64,000 bases of DNA from JABDMH01 sp965223215 (GTDB lineage: Bacteria > Bacteroidota > Bacteroidia > Chitinophagales > Saprospiraceae), in the NCBI GenBank assembly GCA_965223215.1, contig CBDCVZ010000010.1, positions 1,054,001-1,118,000 on the forward strand. The letters are read 5' to 3'. The notes under the pieces were generated by a model, which made no database searches, was not told the DNA's origin, and was given only the letters and a program-made list of their open reading frames with translations. Of the stretch, positions 36,298-46,000 are shown in pieces. Position 1 is the stretch's first letter. The number at the start of each line of letters is the position of its first letter. Both the position numbers and the translations under genes were made by a program.

Positions 36298-38598
36298 ATG
36301 CAGGTTATTTCCAAATTTCTACGGCTATTCCAGTCGCTTAAAAGAAGATTTCAGAAAACATCCATCCCGGTGCTCATAAGTGGCACTACAGAGGAACTTG
36401 AACGCAAATCAATTTATCATTTGCTTCCCTTATTGTCGATTTGGCTTATGAGCTCGTTTTCATATCCATTACTGGCTTCAGAAATCAATCATAGCATCCG
36501 ATCAGAACATTTCATCGATATAGATGATAGCAAGACGATAACCGAATGCGCTCACACACCCGTGCAACTTTCCACCTCAGATGGATCATGTAAGGATTAT
36601 CCACAAAACCATGGACTCTTCAAGTGGGATAGGTCTTTTCATGGCACAAGCTATATTTATGTTAAAGTAGAAGGCAGTGCCTGCTGTGGAGAAATATTGG
36701 TGAATCCTAAAAATGCCACCTCCTGCTACTATGATTTACGTGTTACAGGACCTCGAGGGCCAAATCTAGAAATCAAGGAAATCGGCTTGGTAGATTTCTG
36801 CAACGATATCGCAGATCTGCCAAAATGCGATGCTTCAACAAAGGATGTCGCCATTGCATATTGCGACAACGGAGAGATTGGACACCGCATCACTTTTATC
36901 GGATTAAAAAATCATTCTGACGATTACTCATATTGGTATTACAAAGTCGAAAACAAAGTTTCTGGTTGTCACATTGGGGATATTAGTCATCTTACGATGG
37001 CGCTGCTAGATGAAGCGGCTTGTTGTGAGGAGGTAACTGTAGATTGCCCAAAGAATATGGTCCTCGAGCCCTGTCAGACTCAGGATGAGGTGGATGCTCA
37101 ATTTGATCAATGGTTGGCGGACTTTACTTCTACTGGTGGTTCGAATCCAGTAGTATTGATCTATGATATTGCTTCGGGTAACGAGCCAAGCGCACCCTCA
37201 GCATGCGGCGGTGAAGTCACCGTCAAAATAAGTGCATATGACGGAAATTGCATTGAGATGGGCGATGAATGTCAAGCAACTTTTACGGTAAAACCCGCGT
37301 ACGAATTACAGGTCATCTGTCCAAAACCAGAATTAGTGGATGCCTGCTCCGAAACTGCGGTTGATAAATTCAACATCTGGCTTGGTGGATTTGAAATCCT
37401 TGGTGGTTGCCAACCCAACGCAAAATTCGAATATCGCTTTACTTCGACTTCGGAGTGGATTGAAATTGCAAAAGAGAATATTCCAACAGTGACTAAATGC
37501 GATGGTCATCTCGAAATTCGCTTCAGCGCAAAGGATGATTGCGACCAATTTAGTACATGTGAGAGCAGCTTCACCATTGATGGGGCAACAGAACTCTCCA
37601 TCCATTGCCCCAAAAATGAAGACCTCTCTGCTTGTGATGAAAATTCGTTAAATGTCTACCAGACCTGGCTCGATGGGTTTGGCTTCCAGGGCGGTTGCAA
37701 TACAGAAGTAAAGTACGACTATCGACTCACCCCGGATGGTGATTGGATCACCATCCAATCACTCGACGACCTGCCGGAACCCGAACTATGTGGGTTCTTC
37801 ATCGAGGTTTGTCTAGCGGCCAAAGACGACTGTGACATGGCTGATAAGTGCAAAAGCTCTTTTACCATTGGCGGGGGTCAATCCCTCTCCATCCATTGCC
37901 CCAAAAATGAAGACCTCTCTGCTTGTGATGAAAATTCGTTAAATGTCTACCAGACCTGGCTCGATGGGTTTGGCTTCCAGGGCGGTTGCAATACAGAAGT
38001 AAAGTACGACTATCGACTCACCCCAGATGGCGATTGGATCACCATCCAATCACTCGACGACCTGCCGGAACCCGAACTATGTGGGTTCTTCATCGAGGTT
38101 TGTCTAGCGGCCAAAGACGACTGTGACGTAACTGATAAGTGCAAAAGCTCTTTTACCATTGGCGGGGGTCAATCCCTCTCCATTCATTGCCCCAAAAGTG
38201 AAGACCTCTCTGCTTGTGATGAAAATTCGTTAAATGACTACCAGGCTTGGCTCGATGCGTTTGGCGTCCAGGGTGGTTGCAACACAGAAGTAAAATACGA
38301 TTATCGACTCACTCCCGATGGCGAATGGATCACCATCCAGTCACTCGACGACCTGCCGGAACCCGAATTATGTGGATTCTTCATCGAGGTCTGTCTTGCA
38401 GCCAAAGACGATTGTGACGTAGCTGATAAGTGCAAAAGCTCTTTTACCATTGGTGGGGGTCAATCCCTCTCCATCCATTGCCCCAAAAATGAAGACCTCT
38501 CTGCTTGTGATGAAAATTCGTTAGATGACTACCAGGCTTGGCTCGATGAGTTTGGCGTCCAGGGCGGTTGCAATCAGAAGTACAGAAGTAAAATATGA
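36298..38598 (+). CDS. Giant T9SS surface protein A, N-terminal fragment before a frameshift
   Basis: This fragment has 766 residues up to an out-of-frame stop. A long n-region precedes a hydrophobic segment (LLPLLSIWLMSSFSYPLLAS, ~42-61), probably the signal peptide. Residues ~65-240 form a Cys-rich N-terminal domain (ECAHTP, SACCGEI). Then come ~90-97-residue Cys-rich modules of the form CP....C......W...F...GGC...Y......CGG...V.A.D.C....C...F.I. The later ones belong to a tandem array of near-identical 291-bp units. At 38575-38590 an 8-base direct duplication shifts the frame by +1, and translation ends with GCNQKYRSKI. Without it the frame joins the downstream part (to 42352), giving a protein of about 2015 residues. 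This is the 5' part of a disrupted gene or a sequence error. Confidence 0.8.
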   Translation: MQVISKFLRLFQSLKRRFQKTSIPVLISGTTEELERKSIYHLLPLLSIWLMSSFSYPLLASEINHSIRSEHFIDIDDSKTITECAHTPVQLSTSDGSCKDYPQNHGLFKWDRSFHGTSYIYVKVEGSACCGEILVNPKNATSCYYDLRVTGPRGPNLEIKEIGLVDFCNDIADLPKCDASTKDVAIAYCDNGEIGHRITFIGLKNHSDDYSYWYYKVENKVSGCHIGDISHLTMALLDEAACCEEVTVDCPKNMVLEPCQTQDEVDAQFDQWLADFTSTGGSNPVVLIYDIASGNEPSAPSACGGEVTVKISAYDGNCIEMGDECQATFTVKPAYELQVICPKPELVDACSETAVDKFNIWLGGFEILGGCQPNAKFEYRFTSTSEWIEIAKENIPTVTKCDGHLEIRFSAKDDCDQFSTCESSFTIDGATELSIHCPKNEDLSACDENSLNVYQTWLDGFGFQGGCNTEVKYDYRLTPDGDWITIQSLDDLPEPELCGFFIEVCLAAKDDCDMADKCKSSFTIGGGQSLSIHCPKNEDLSACDENSLNVYQTWLDGFGFQGGCNTEVKYDYRLTPDGDWITIQSLDDLPEPELCGFFIEVCLAAKDDCDVTDKCKSSFTIGGGQSLSIHCPKSEDLSACDENSLNDYQAWLDAFGVQGGCNTEVKYDYRLTPDGEWITIQSLDDLPEPELCGFFIEVCLAAKDDCDVADKCKSSFTIGGGQSLSIHCPKNEDLSACDENSLDDYQAWLDEFGVQGGCNQKYRSKI

Positions 38599-39346
38599 CT
38601 ATCGACTCACCCCGGATGGCGAATGGATCACCATCCAGTCACTCGACGACCTGCCGGAACCCGAACTATGTGGGTTCTTCATTGAGGTTTGTCTTGCGGC
38701 CAAAGACGACTGTGACGTAACTGATAAGTGCAAAAGCTCTTTTACCATTGGCGGGGGTCAATCCCTCTCCATCCATTGCCCCAAAAATGAAGACCTCTCT
38801 GCTTGTGATGAAAATTCGTTAAATGTCTACCAGGCTTGGCTCGATGCGTTTGGTGTCCAGGGCGGTTGCAACACAGAGGTAAAATATGATTATCGACTCA
38901 CTCCCGATGGTGAATGGATCACCATCCAGTCAATCAACGACCTGCCGGAACCCGAACTATGTGGGTTCTTCATTGAGGTTTGTCTTGCGGCCAAAGACGA
39001 CTGTGACGTAGCTGATAAGTGCAAAAGCTCTTTTACCATTGGCGGGGGTCAATCCCTCTCCATCCATTGCCCCAAAAATGAAGACCTCTCTGCTTGTGAT
39101 GAAAATTCGTTAGATGTCTACCAGGCTTGGCTCGATGAGTTTGGCGTCCAAGGTGGTTGCAATACAGAAGTGAAATACGATTATCGGCTCACTCCCGATG
39201 GCGAATGGATCACCATCCAGTCACTCGACGACCTGCCGGAACCCGAACTATGTGGGTTCTTCATCGAGGTCTGTCTTGCTGCCAAAGACGACTGTGACAT
39301 GGCAGATAAGTGCAAAAGCTCTTTTACCATTAACCCTGTTGACCCC
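37594..39346 (+). repeat. Six tandem 291-bp coding repeats in gene A
   Basis: Near-identical units start at 37594, 37885, 38176, 38467, 38765 and 39056, judged from the recurring CTCTCCATCCATTGCCCC start. Each encodes 97 residues (SLSIHCPKNEDLSACDEN... to CKSSFTIGGGQ). The fourth unit is 298 bp because of the +7 insertion. A divergent relative precedes the array (about 37303-37593). Variants such as TWLDGFGFQ, AWLDAFGVQ and AWLDEFGVQ are shuffled between units. Confidence 0.92.
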
Positions 39347-42300
39347 TTGGAGCTAAAATGCCCCGGAGACGAGATGGTAGGTCCCTGTCTATCCGAAGAT
39401 GAGATCAAGATGGCATTTGACAAGTGGCTCCTTAAATTTGGGGTCACAGGAGGATGTGATCCAGAATACTATTTTGAAGAGAAGCCAATCGCCCCTGACC
39501 CATGTGGAGGAGAAGTCATAGTAAAATTGATTGCACTGGATCAATGTGGAGGACCCATATCTTGTCAGGCTTCCTTTGGCATCGATCAAGCTGAAAGTCT
39601 GACGATCTCTTGCCCCAATGATCTGACAATTACAGATTGCCATACACAGGAAGAAGTAGATAATGCATTGGAAAATTGGCTTAGTACATTTAGCTATTCT
39701 GGAGGCTGCCAGGTGGTAGAGAAAAGGCCTCAAGCAGAGGCACCAATGGTTTGTTTGGGAGGTATCGTCAAAGTCAGCTATGAGGTGGCCGACCAATGTA
39801 CCACTCTAGTTTGCGAAAGAAGCTTTACAGTAGAAATAGCATCAACGAGCGAATTAAGCGTGAACTGCCCCAAAGATCAGATTGAAGATCCAGACCAAAC
39901 ACAGGAAGACATTGACCTAGCCTTTGCGGCTTGGAAGTCACAATTCGGTGCGAATGGAGGATGTAATACCAGTTATGTCATCAAGGTGGAAGACCAGATT
40001 GTCGACATCGATGAAATCCAAGCACCGAATGCCTGCGGTGGTGACATTACGGTTGAAATTGTGGCGACAAGTCTTTGTGCGAAAGAATCTTGCCAAAGCA
40101 CATTTACGGTGGTCGCTTCTGGAGAAGCGCTCATCCTAGCGCTGCCGCAAAGGTCTTCAGTTTGCAAAAACACGCCTGGTGCTCCATCAGCTGCTGACGT
40201 ACCACCTGCTCGCAGTGATGAGGAAATCGTCAATGTATTTCTGCAAATTAGTGCTTGTGTACCGAAAATTGAGATTGGGGTAAGTCACCAACTAGCAGGT
40301 CCTGTGTTAAACGGTTCTGACTACATTTTCACACGTTCATATTTGGTTGTAGCCCCTGGTGTTGGATCGGTGGAAGCCAGTGAAGAATTTGTCTTTACCC
40401 ACGATCCAAACCCACCCACCTTAGTGGGTGTCCCACCTCATGTGTCGTTGCCATGTGGAAGTGCTCTACCCGCTTGGCCAACGGTCACGGCAGACGATTT
40501 GGAGGATGGTGATGTGGAAGTAAGTCAAAGCCAAATCAAAGAGACCGGTGTCTGTGGACAAGATGTTTATATACGAAGCTGGACTGCAAAAGATGACTGC
40601 GGAAACTCGGTCACCAAAAAACAGACCATTATTATTGGTGGAGGAGAAGATCCTGGCATTGAGGTGCCGGCAGATACAACGATCTATTGTCCAAATAGCA
40701 TACCCGATCCGTATTACCTTATTGAGGAGGGCCAATGTGTCAAAATCGAAGTTGAATTTTCTGAACATCGATCTTACATCAACGAATGCGAATTCGATAT
40801 TGTACGAACATGGATTGCTAAAGATCGATGTGGTAACTCAACAACGGTAGGTCAGACGATACAGGTCAGGGATACATCGGCGCCGGTCATCACGGTGGTC
40901 AACCCAATGATTGCTGGTATGGAGCAAGGAGGAGAGATGATAGTTTATGGGTGTGACAATCCTCAGGTTCAAATGGGTGATATCGAGGTATCTGGTGAAT
41001 GCTGTGGTGCAGCTACCATCGAAACTGAAGATCGACTGATTGGAGCAAACCTTTGCAATCTCTACGGTTACTATCGGCGATGGAGATGCTCATTTACAGT
41101 GACGGATTACGCAGGGAACATCTCTGAGTTTTACTTTTACGTTTTGCAATATGACACGACCGCACCCGAAATCATCAACATCCCCGCCGATATTGAGCTA
41201 CCCTGTGGATCAGACTTTCCTCCCATCGATAGGAATATCACGGCGGTTGATGATTGCTCGATCGGTGTAACCTCTACGGTTGACGAGCAGCTTTTTATCG
41301 ATCCGGAAGACAACAATAAGATTGCCAAAGTGCGTACCTGGACATTTAAAGATGCTTGTGGAAATAAAAGTCAGGCCAGTCAAATTATTACCATTTGTAG
41401 GTTCGATACCACATTATTATCGGCGTCACTCGGAAATACGGTCTGGTTGGATGGTAATGGAAATGGATTACAAGATGAAGGAGAGGAGGGCATCAATGAT
41501 GTCCAGGTATACCTTTACCAAGTGAGTTCTGATGAAGACGCCGAATTGCGGCTAATGGACTCCACACGAACCAAAAAGATAGGTGGCAAAAATGGACAAT
41601 TCAGATTCAAGAGACTCACTGCAGACGCATATCGTCTCCGATTTGTAGCACCTGAGCGCATGAGACACACTCCCTATAATCAGGGTTACGATGATGCTAA
41701 GGATAGTGATGTGGATCCCTCCAACGGAATGACATCAATCATCTATTTGAGCGATGGAGAAACGCTTGACGATGTGGATGCAGGTTTCACACTGAGTTCC
41801 GGCGCATATGCCAATATTGCCAGTTTTGAAGCGGCGAGTCAAGGCTGTGAGAATGAACTGAAATGGATGACCGAAGGAGAATATCTCATCTCAAGGTACA
41901 TCATCGAAAGATCCGTGGGAGGAGCTTATGAGCCGATTGGTGAGCTTCGTGCGATTGGAGACGAAGAAAGGGTTATTGAATACCGATTTGAAGATCCAGC
42001 CCCTAAACTGTATAATCAATATCGGTTGAAAATAATTGAAGAAGATGGCGGAGTGCAATACTCAGACCTTAAGAGCGTCACAACCATTTGTCGACAAATT
42101 GGTGAACAAGTCAATGTATTCCCCAATCCTACCCGAGGAAGAAGTCGACTTACTTTTACGACACACAAGCCTGGGACGGTACAGATAAGTATTTTTGATA
42201 AACTAGGAAAAGAATTACAGACCATTAGTAAGGTCTATGAGAAAGGACCCCAATCAGACATTCTTGATCTATCTCAATTTCCGGAAGGGGTCTACTATAT

Positions 42301-42352
42301 AAGGCTTAACCAAGATGGACTTCTAGGCAATTTCACGGTTGTCAAGAGTTAA
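38525..42352 (+). CDS. Giant T9SS surface protein A, C-terminal fragment after the frameshift
   Basis: The homologous frame begins at about 38582 (TEVKYDYRL). The ATG at 38525 is merely the first one in this frame and its first 19 codons are out of register with the repeat. Two and a half 97-residue modules follow, then three divergent modules (CPGDEMVGPC..., CPNDLTITDC..., CPKDQIEDPDQTQ...). The C-terminal chassis comes next: HYR/Ig-like domains with WTAKDDCGNS, WIAKDRCGNS and FKDACGNKS, then the SdrD-B-like LGNTVWLDGNGNGLQDEGEE. An Ig-like segment typical of T9SS cargo follows (ELKWMTEGEYLISRYIIERS, YRLKIIEEDGGVQYSD), and then a type A sorting domain (VNVFPNPTRGRSRLTF to GNFTVVKS). On its own it lacks a signal peptide and could not be exported. 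Confidence 0.8.
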   Translation: MTTRLGSMSLASRAVAIRSTEVKYDYRLTPDGEWITIQSLDDLPEPELCGFFIEVCLAAKDDCDVTDKCKSSFTIGGGQSLSIHCPKNEDLSACDENSLNVYQAWLDAFGVQGGCNTEVKYDYRLTPDGEWITIQSINDLPEPELCGFFIEVCLAAKDDCDVADKCKSSFTIGGGQSLSIHCPKNEDLSACDENSLDVYQAWLDEFGVQGGCNTEVKYDYRLTPDGEWITIQSLDDLPEPELCGFFIEVCLAAKDDCDMADKCKSSFTINPVDPLELKCPGDEMVGPCLSEDEIKMAFDKWLLKFGVTGGCDPEYYFEEKPIAPDPCGGEVIVKLIALDQCGGPISCQASFGIDQAESLTISCPNDLTITDCHTQEEVDNALENWLSTFSYSGGCQVVEKRPQAEAPMVCLGGIVKVSYEVADQCTTLVCERSFTVEIASTSELSVNCPKDQIEDPDQTQEDIDLAFAAWKSQFGANGGCNTSYVIKVEDQIVDIDEIQAPNACGGDITVEIVATSLCAKESCQSTFTVVASGEALILALPQRSSVCKNTPGAPSAADVPPARSDEEIVNVFLQISACVPKIEIGVSHQLAGPVLNGSDYIFTRSYLVVAPGVGSVEASEEFVFTHDPNPPTLVGVPPHVSLPCGSALPAWPTVTADDLEDGDVEVSQSQIKETGVCGQDVYIRSWTAKDDCGNSVTKKQTIIIGGGEDPGIEVPADTTIYCPNSIPDPYYLIEEGQCVKIEVEFSEHRSYINECEFDIVRTWIAKDRCGNSTTVGQTIQVRDTSAPVITVVNPMIAGMEQGGEMIVYGCDNPQVQMGDIEVSGECCGAATIETEDRLIGANLCNLYGYYRRWRCSFTVTDYAGNISEFYFYVLQYDTTAPEIINIPADIELPCGSDFPPIDRNITAVDDCSIGVTSTVDEQLFIDPEDNNKIAKVRTWTFKDACGNKSQASQIITICRFDTTLLSASLGNTVWLDGNGNGLQDEGEEGINDVQVYLYQVSSDEDAELRLMDSTRTKKIGGKNGQFRFKRLTADAYRLRFVAPERMRHTPYNQGYDDAKDSDVDPSNGMTSIIYLSDGETLDDVDAGFTLSSGAYANIASFEAASQGCENELKWMTEGEYLISRYIIERSVGGAYEPIGELRAIGDEERVIEYRFEDPAPKLYNQYRLKIIEEDGGVQYSDLKSVTTICRQIGEQVNVFPNPTRGRSRLTFTTHKPGTVQISIFDKLGKELQTISKVYEKGPQSDILDLSQFPEGVYYIRLNQDGLLGNFTVVKS
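38575..38590 (+). other. Frameshift site: tandem duplication CAGAAGTA x2
   Basis: The other units read GGTTGCAATACAGAAGTAAA here. This copy reads GGTTGCAAT, then CAGAAGTA twice, then AAA: an 8-base duplication with one A lost, net +7. This moves the rest of the gene into another frame. Loss of one 8-mer alone would leave -1 and not restore the frame. Confidence 0.93.
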
Positions 42353-42362
42353 GAGACCATCA

Positions 42363-42405
42363 TATCCCGATTGTGATTGACTGCTTGCCCCCTCAATGGG
42401 GCAAG
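42363..42405 (+). terminator. Conserved 3' flank and hairpin after gene A
   Basis: A 28-base block at 42363-42390 is identical to 48875-48902 after gene B. It leads into a hairpin with CTTGCCCC and GGGGCAAG arms. In gene B the loop differs but the stem is kept (CTTGCCC/GGGCAAG). No T-tract follows directly, so it may be a processing or stability element rather than a terminator. Confidence 0.5.
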
Positions 42406-42466
42406 TAGTTCAGTCAGACCCAAAGTGTGTAAACAGACTAAGGGTCTAAGGGACCAAAAGACCAAT

Positions 42467-42498
42467 ACGGTGTGCTTTAATCGGCATACCGTTTTTTT
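42467..42498 (+). terminator. Intrinsic terminator after gene A
   Basis: Arms ACGGTGTGC (42467-42475) and GCATACCGT (42484-42492) pair over 9 bp with one G-U, followed by seven T's. Position and orientation fit the end of gene A's transcript. Confidence 0.8.
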
Positions 42499-43042
42499 GT
42501 TTAACCGGCATTTATTTCGGATTAACTTGGACTTAACATTGTATTACCATTCTATGTCCAATTCATTAAAATAGAACCGATCATACATTAATTAAGAAAA
42601 TAATAAGTAATTATTTTTCCTTCTTTTCAGGCCACCCTATTGCCATAAGTGATTGAAAATAAAATCATTAGAAGAAAAAATATATATTTCTTTTCTTGGT
42701 ATTTTGATTTATTTGTCTGACCTTACAACCACGATCAAAATTATTTTTCAAACACAGAAAACCGTACGAAACCCATGAAATACACTAGTCCCTAGCAGAA
42801 CCCGTAGTCTCCTCTATTATACTTTTAATTCGTCTTTGATGCCTTGACAAGGTGCTGTACTCTTTATCCCGAGAGTAAGCGCACTTTTCTTTGCATCTAA
42901 GCTTCTCACTTCGTGCCAGAGGTCAGTTTTTTATTGGGCGAATGGATTGTTATAGCTATTGATTACACACAACATAGTTAAGCGTAAGAATTACGCTCGG
43001 ATCTCATTGTACCCTTTTATTTCTTACAAAACCCGATCAAAA

Positions 43043-46000
43043 ATGTTTCAAAAAACAACTACACTACTAAAGTCTTTGGTCCCTGTCTTTTTGCTGGCCT
43101 TTAGTTGGCAGCTGAGTCATGGAGAAACAACTTGTGAACTTGATGTTTGGTGTCCGAACATCGTCGAATTAGGAGAATACGAGTACGGCAAAACACCTCC
43201 TAAGGCTACTACCATTGATGAATTTAAAGCTCTTGGTGGTACGATTGAAAAGTACTGCTATGAGATTCTTATCAAGGTGAAAGATGAAGCGAGTGAGGAT
43301 GCTGATTGTAGTAAAAAGTCAAGATACACCCGCTATTACAAGATTATTGACGACAAGAATGGAGACGGTCGTTGGAACGATGGTGAAAGCAAGAAAATTT
43401 GCATCCAGTACTATTGGATGCTCCCCGTGCCACCAATCACTCCCTACAATCCAGGGAACAGAGAAATCGATCCATGCAAGACACAAGCAGACATAGACTA
43501 CAAGTTTGGAGTCTGGCTGCAAGGATTTTACGCTGAAGGTGGCATCGACCCCGTCAGCATGGTGTATGACGTGAACACTGGTAATGATCCAGTAGCACCT
43601 CCGATATGTGGTGGAACTGTAACTGTCAAGCTATTTGCTTACGATCAAGCATGTCTATCCTCAGAGGCCTGGTGTGAAGCTACCTTTACCGTGAACGATC
43701 CGAAACCCCTTTCAATTATCTGCCCAGATTATCCAGATGCAATCTCCTGCGCAGAGTACAAAAACTTCAGGGTTAGAGATGCCTTGTGCACTAACCGAGA
43801 TTATATCCAAGATCAGGAATGCCTCATTGAGGATTATGTGTCTGGTGAGATTATTCAAAGACCAGATGGTTATTGTGGTGGATATCTAGTGATCCTTTAC
43901 AAAGGCAAGGATAACTGTGACCGTGAGATTCCAGCGAAAAAGTGTAGCATCATGGTTGAACCTGCTCCATTACCGGTGACCTACTGTCCTGACTATCCAG
44001 AGACCATCACTTGCGAAGAATATCAGGATTTTAAACCAAAAGATGCCCTTTGTACCAATAGAGAATTCATCAAAGACGACGGTTGTCTGATGGAAGGGTA
44101 TGTAAAAGGAGAAATTATCGAGCGGCCAGATGACTACTGCGGTGGCTATTTGGTGATCCTCTATAAAGGGAAGGACGAATGCGACCGAAGAGTGGAGGAG
44201 CGCAAATGTACCATCATCGTTGAACCTGCTCCATTACCGGTGACCTACTGTCCTGACTATCCAGAAAGCATCTCTTGTGAAGAATACCAGGATTTTAAAC
44301 CAAAAGATGCTCTCTGTACGAATAGAGAATTCATCAAGGATGACGGTTGCCTGATGGAAGGGTACGTAGAAGGAGAAATTATCGAGCGACCAGATGACTA
44401 CTGCGGTGGATATTTGGTAATCCTATATAAAGGGAAGGACGAATGCGATCGAAGAGTGGAGGAGCGAAAGTGTACCATCGTCGTAGAACCTGCCCCACTA
44501 CCGGTGACCTACTGCCCAGATTATCCAGAAAGCATCTCTTGTGAGGAATACCAGGATTTTAAACCAAAAGATGCTCTCTGTACGAATAGAGAATTCATCA
44601 AGGATGACGGTTGCCTGATGGAAGGGTACGTAGAAGGTGAAATTATCGAGCGGCCAGATGACTACTGTGGTGGATATTTGGTCATCCTCTATAAAGGGAA
44701 GGACGAATGCGATCGAAGGGTCGAAGAGCGAAAGTGTACGATCATCGTTGAACCTGCCCCACTACCGGTGACCTACTGCCCAGATTATCCAGAAAGCATC
44801 TCTTGTGAAGAATATCAACACTTTGAACCCATTGACGCCCTCTGCACGAACAGAGCGTTTATTCAAGATGAAAAATGCCTGATGGAGGGATACGTAGAGG
44901 GTGAAATTATCGAACGGCCAGATGATGTGTGTGGTGGATACTTGGTCATTCTTTATAAAGGTAAGGACGAGTGCGACCGCAGAGTCGAAGAAAGAAGATG
45001 CAGCATTATGGTGGAACCACCACCACTACCAGTTATCTACTGCCCCGATTATCCCAAGGTCATTAGCTGTACTGAATACCACTACTTTGAGCCATTAGAA
45101 GCAAAATATTCCAATAGGCAATACATTAATGATGAAAAGTGCCTGATTGAGGGATACGTGCAAGGTGAAATTATCGAACGACCAGACGACTTCTGCGGTG
45201 GTTATCTTGTGATTCTTTACGAAGGAAAAGACGATTGTGATCGAGATCTTGTGGCCATTAGATGTTCCATTGAAGTGGAAGCAGCCACACCACCTGAAAT
45301 CATCTGTCCTGATTTCGGACCCATCACCTGTGAAGAAGCTAAGGATTTTGTTCCGCCATATGCCATTTATGACAATGATCCCAATAGTCAGGGAGAATTC
45401 TGTGACATCGAAGGTGAAGTAGCTGGTGAGATCATTGGTCGACCGGAAAAATGTGGAGGAAAGTTTGTCGTAAAATACACCCTAAAAGCGGACCATCCAG
45501 ACAATTGTACCGATTCGGATATTATGAAGACCTGTGAATTTATTGTCCTACCACCAGATGCACCAAAAATCAATTGCGACATCATCACAGAGGGCCTACC
45601 AATTCCTTGCTACAAGGACCTGGCAGGTGTGATCGCTGCAGATAGTCTTCTGCTTAGTTCGACCATTATGACTGACTGTGATTTGGAAGCAGAACTAAAG
45701 GTGAAGAAGCCTGATTTTCTCGACAATTGTAATGGAACCGAATACGAGGTCGTATACTATGCAATGGACGAGTGTGGTAACGTGAGCGAGCAATGTACGC
45801 TGACTTATGAAATCAAACATGAGCTCCCAGAAGCGAAATGTTCTCCAGACTATACCGCACCTAAATGTAGTACTCTGGACGAGCTTCAACTGGCATGGAG
45901 CGATTGGATCAAGGGTTTCTCTGGTTCAGCTGGTGATTGCGGTGGAATGGTAAAATACTATTTGGATGGCGTGGAGGTTTCTTCCTTCCCGGAAGAATTC

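Larger units (their letters stand above)
42353..43042. other. Intergenic region between giant genes A and B
   Basis: About 690 bases hold the conserved 3' flank of gene A (hairpin at 42384-42405), a second terminator (42467-42498), an AT-rich stretch (about 42590-42760), and the leader of gene B ending in AAACCCGATCAAAA before the ATG at 43043. A short plus-strand frame (42377-42574) runs through both hairpins and is not credible. Confidence 0.5.

Noticed and set aside
38525..38598. Programmed frameshifting joining the two parts of gene A
   Set aside because: There is no slippery heptamer or stimulatory structure. The cause is a simple duplication absent from the sister units.
42377..42574. 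65-residue plus-strand frame after gene A
   Set aside because: It runs through the conserved hairpin and the terminator and has no coding character.
42959..43042. TTG start extending gene B by 28 residues
   Set aside because: It would bury the signal peptide. The ATG at 43043 gives a normal signal sequence and matches the conserved start context of genes A and C.
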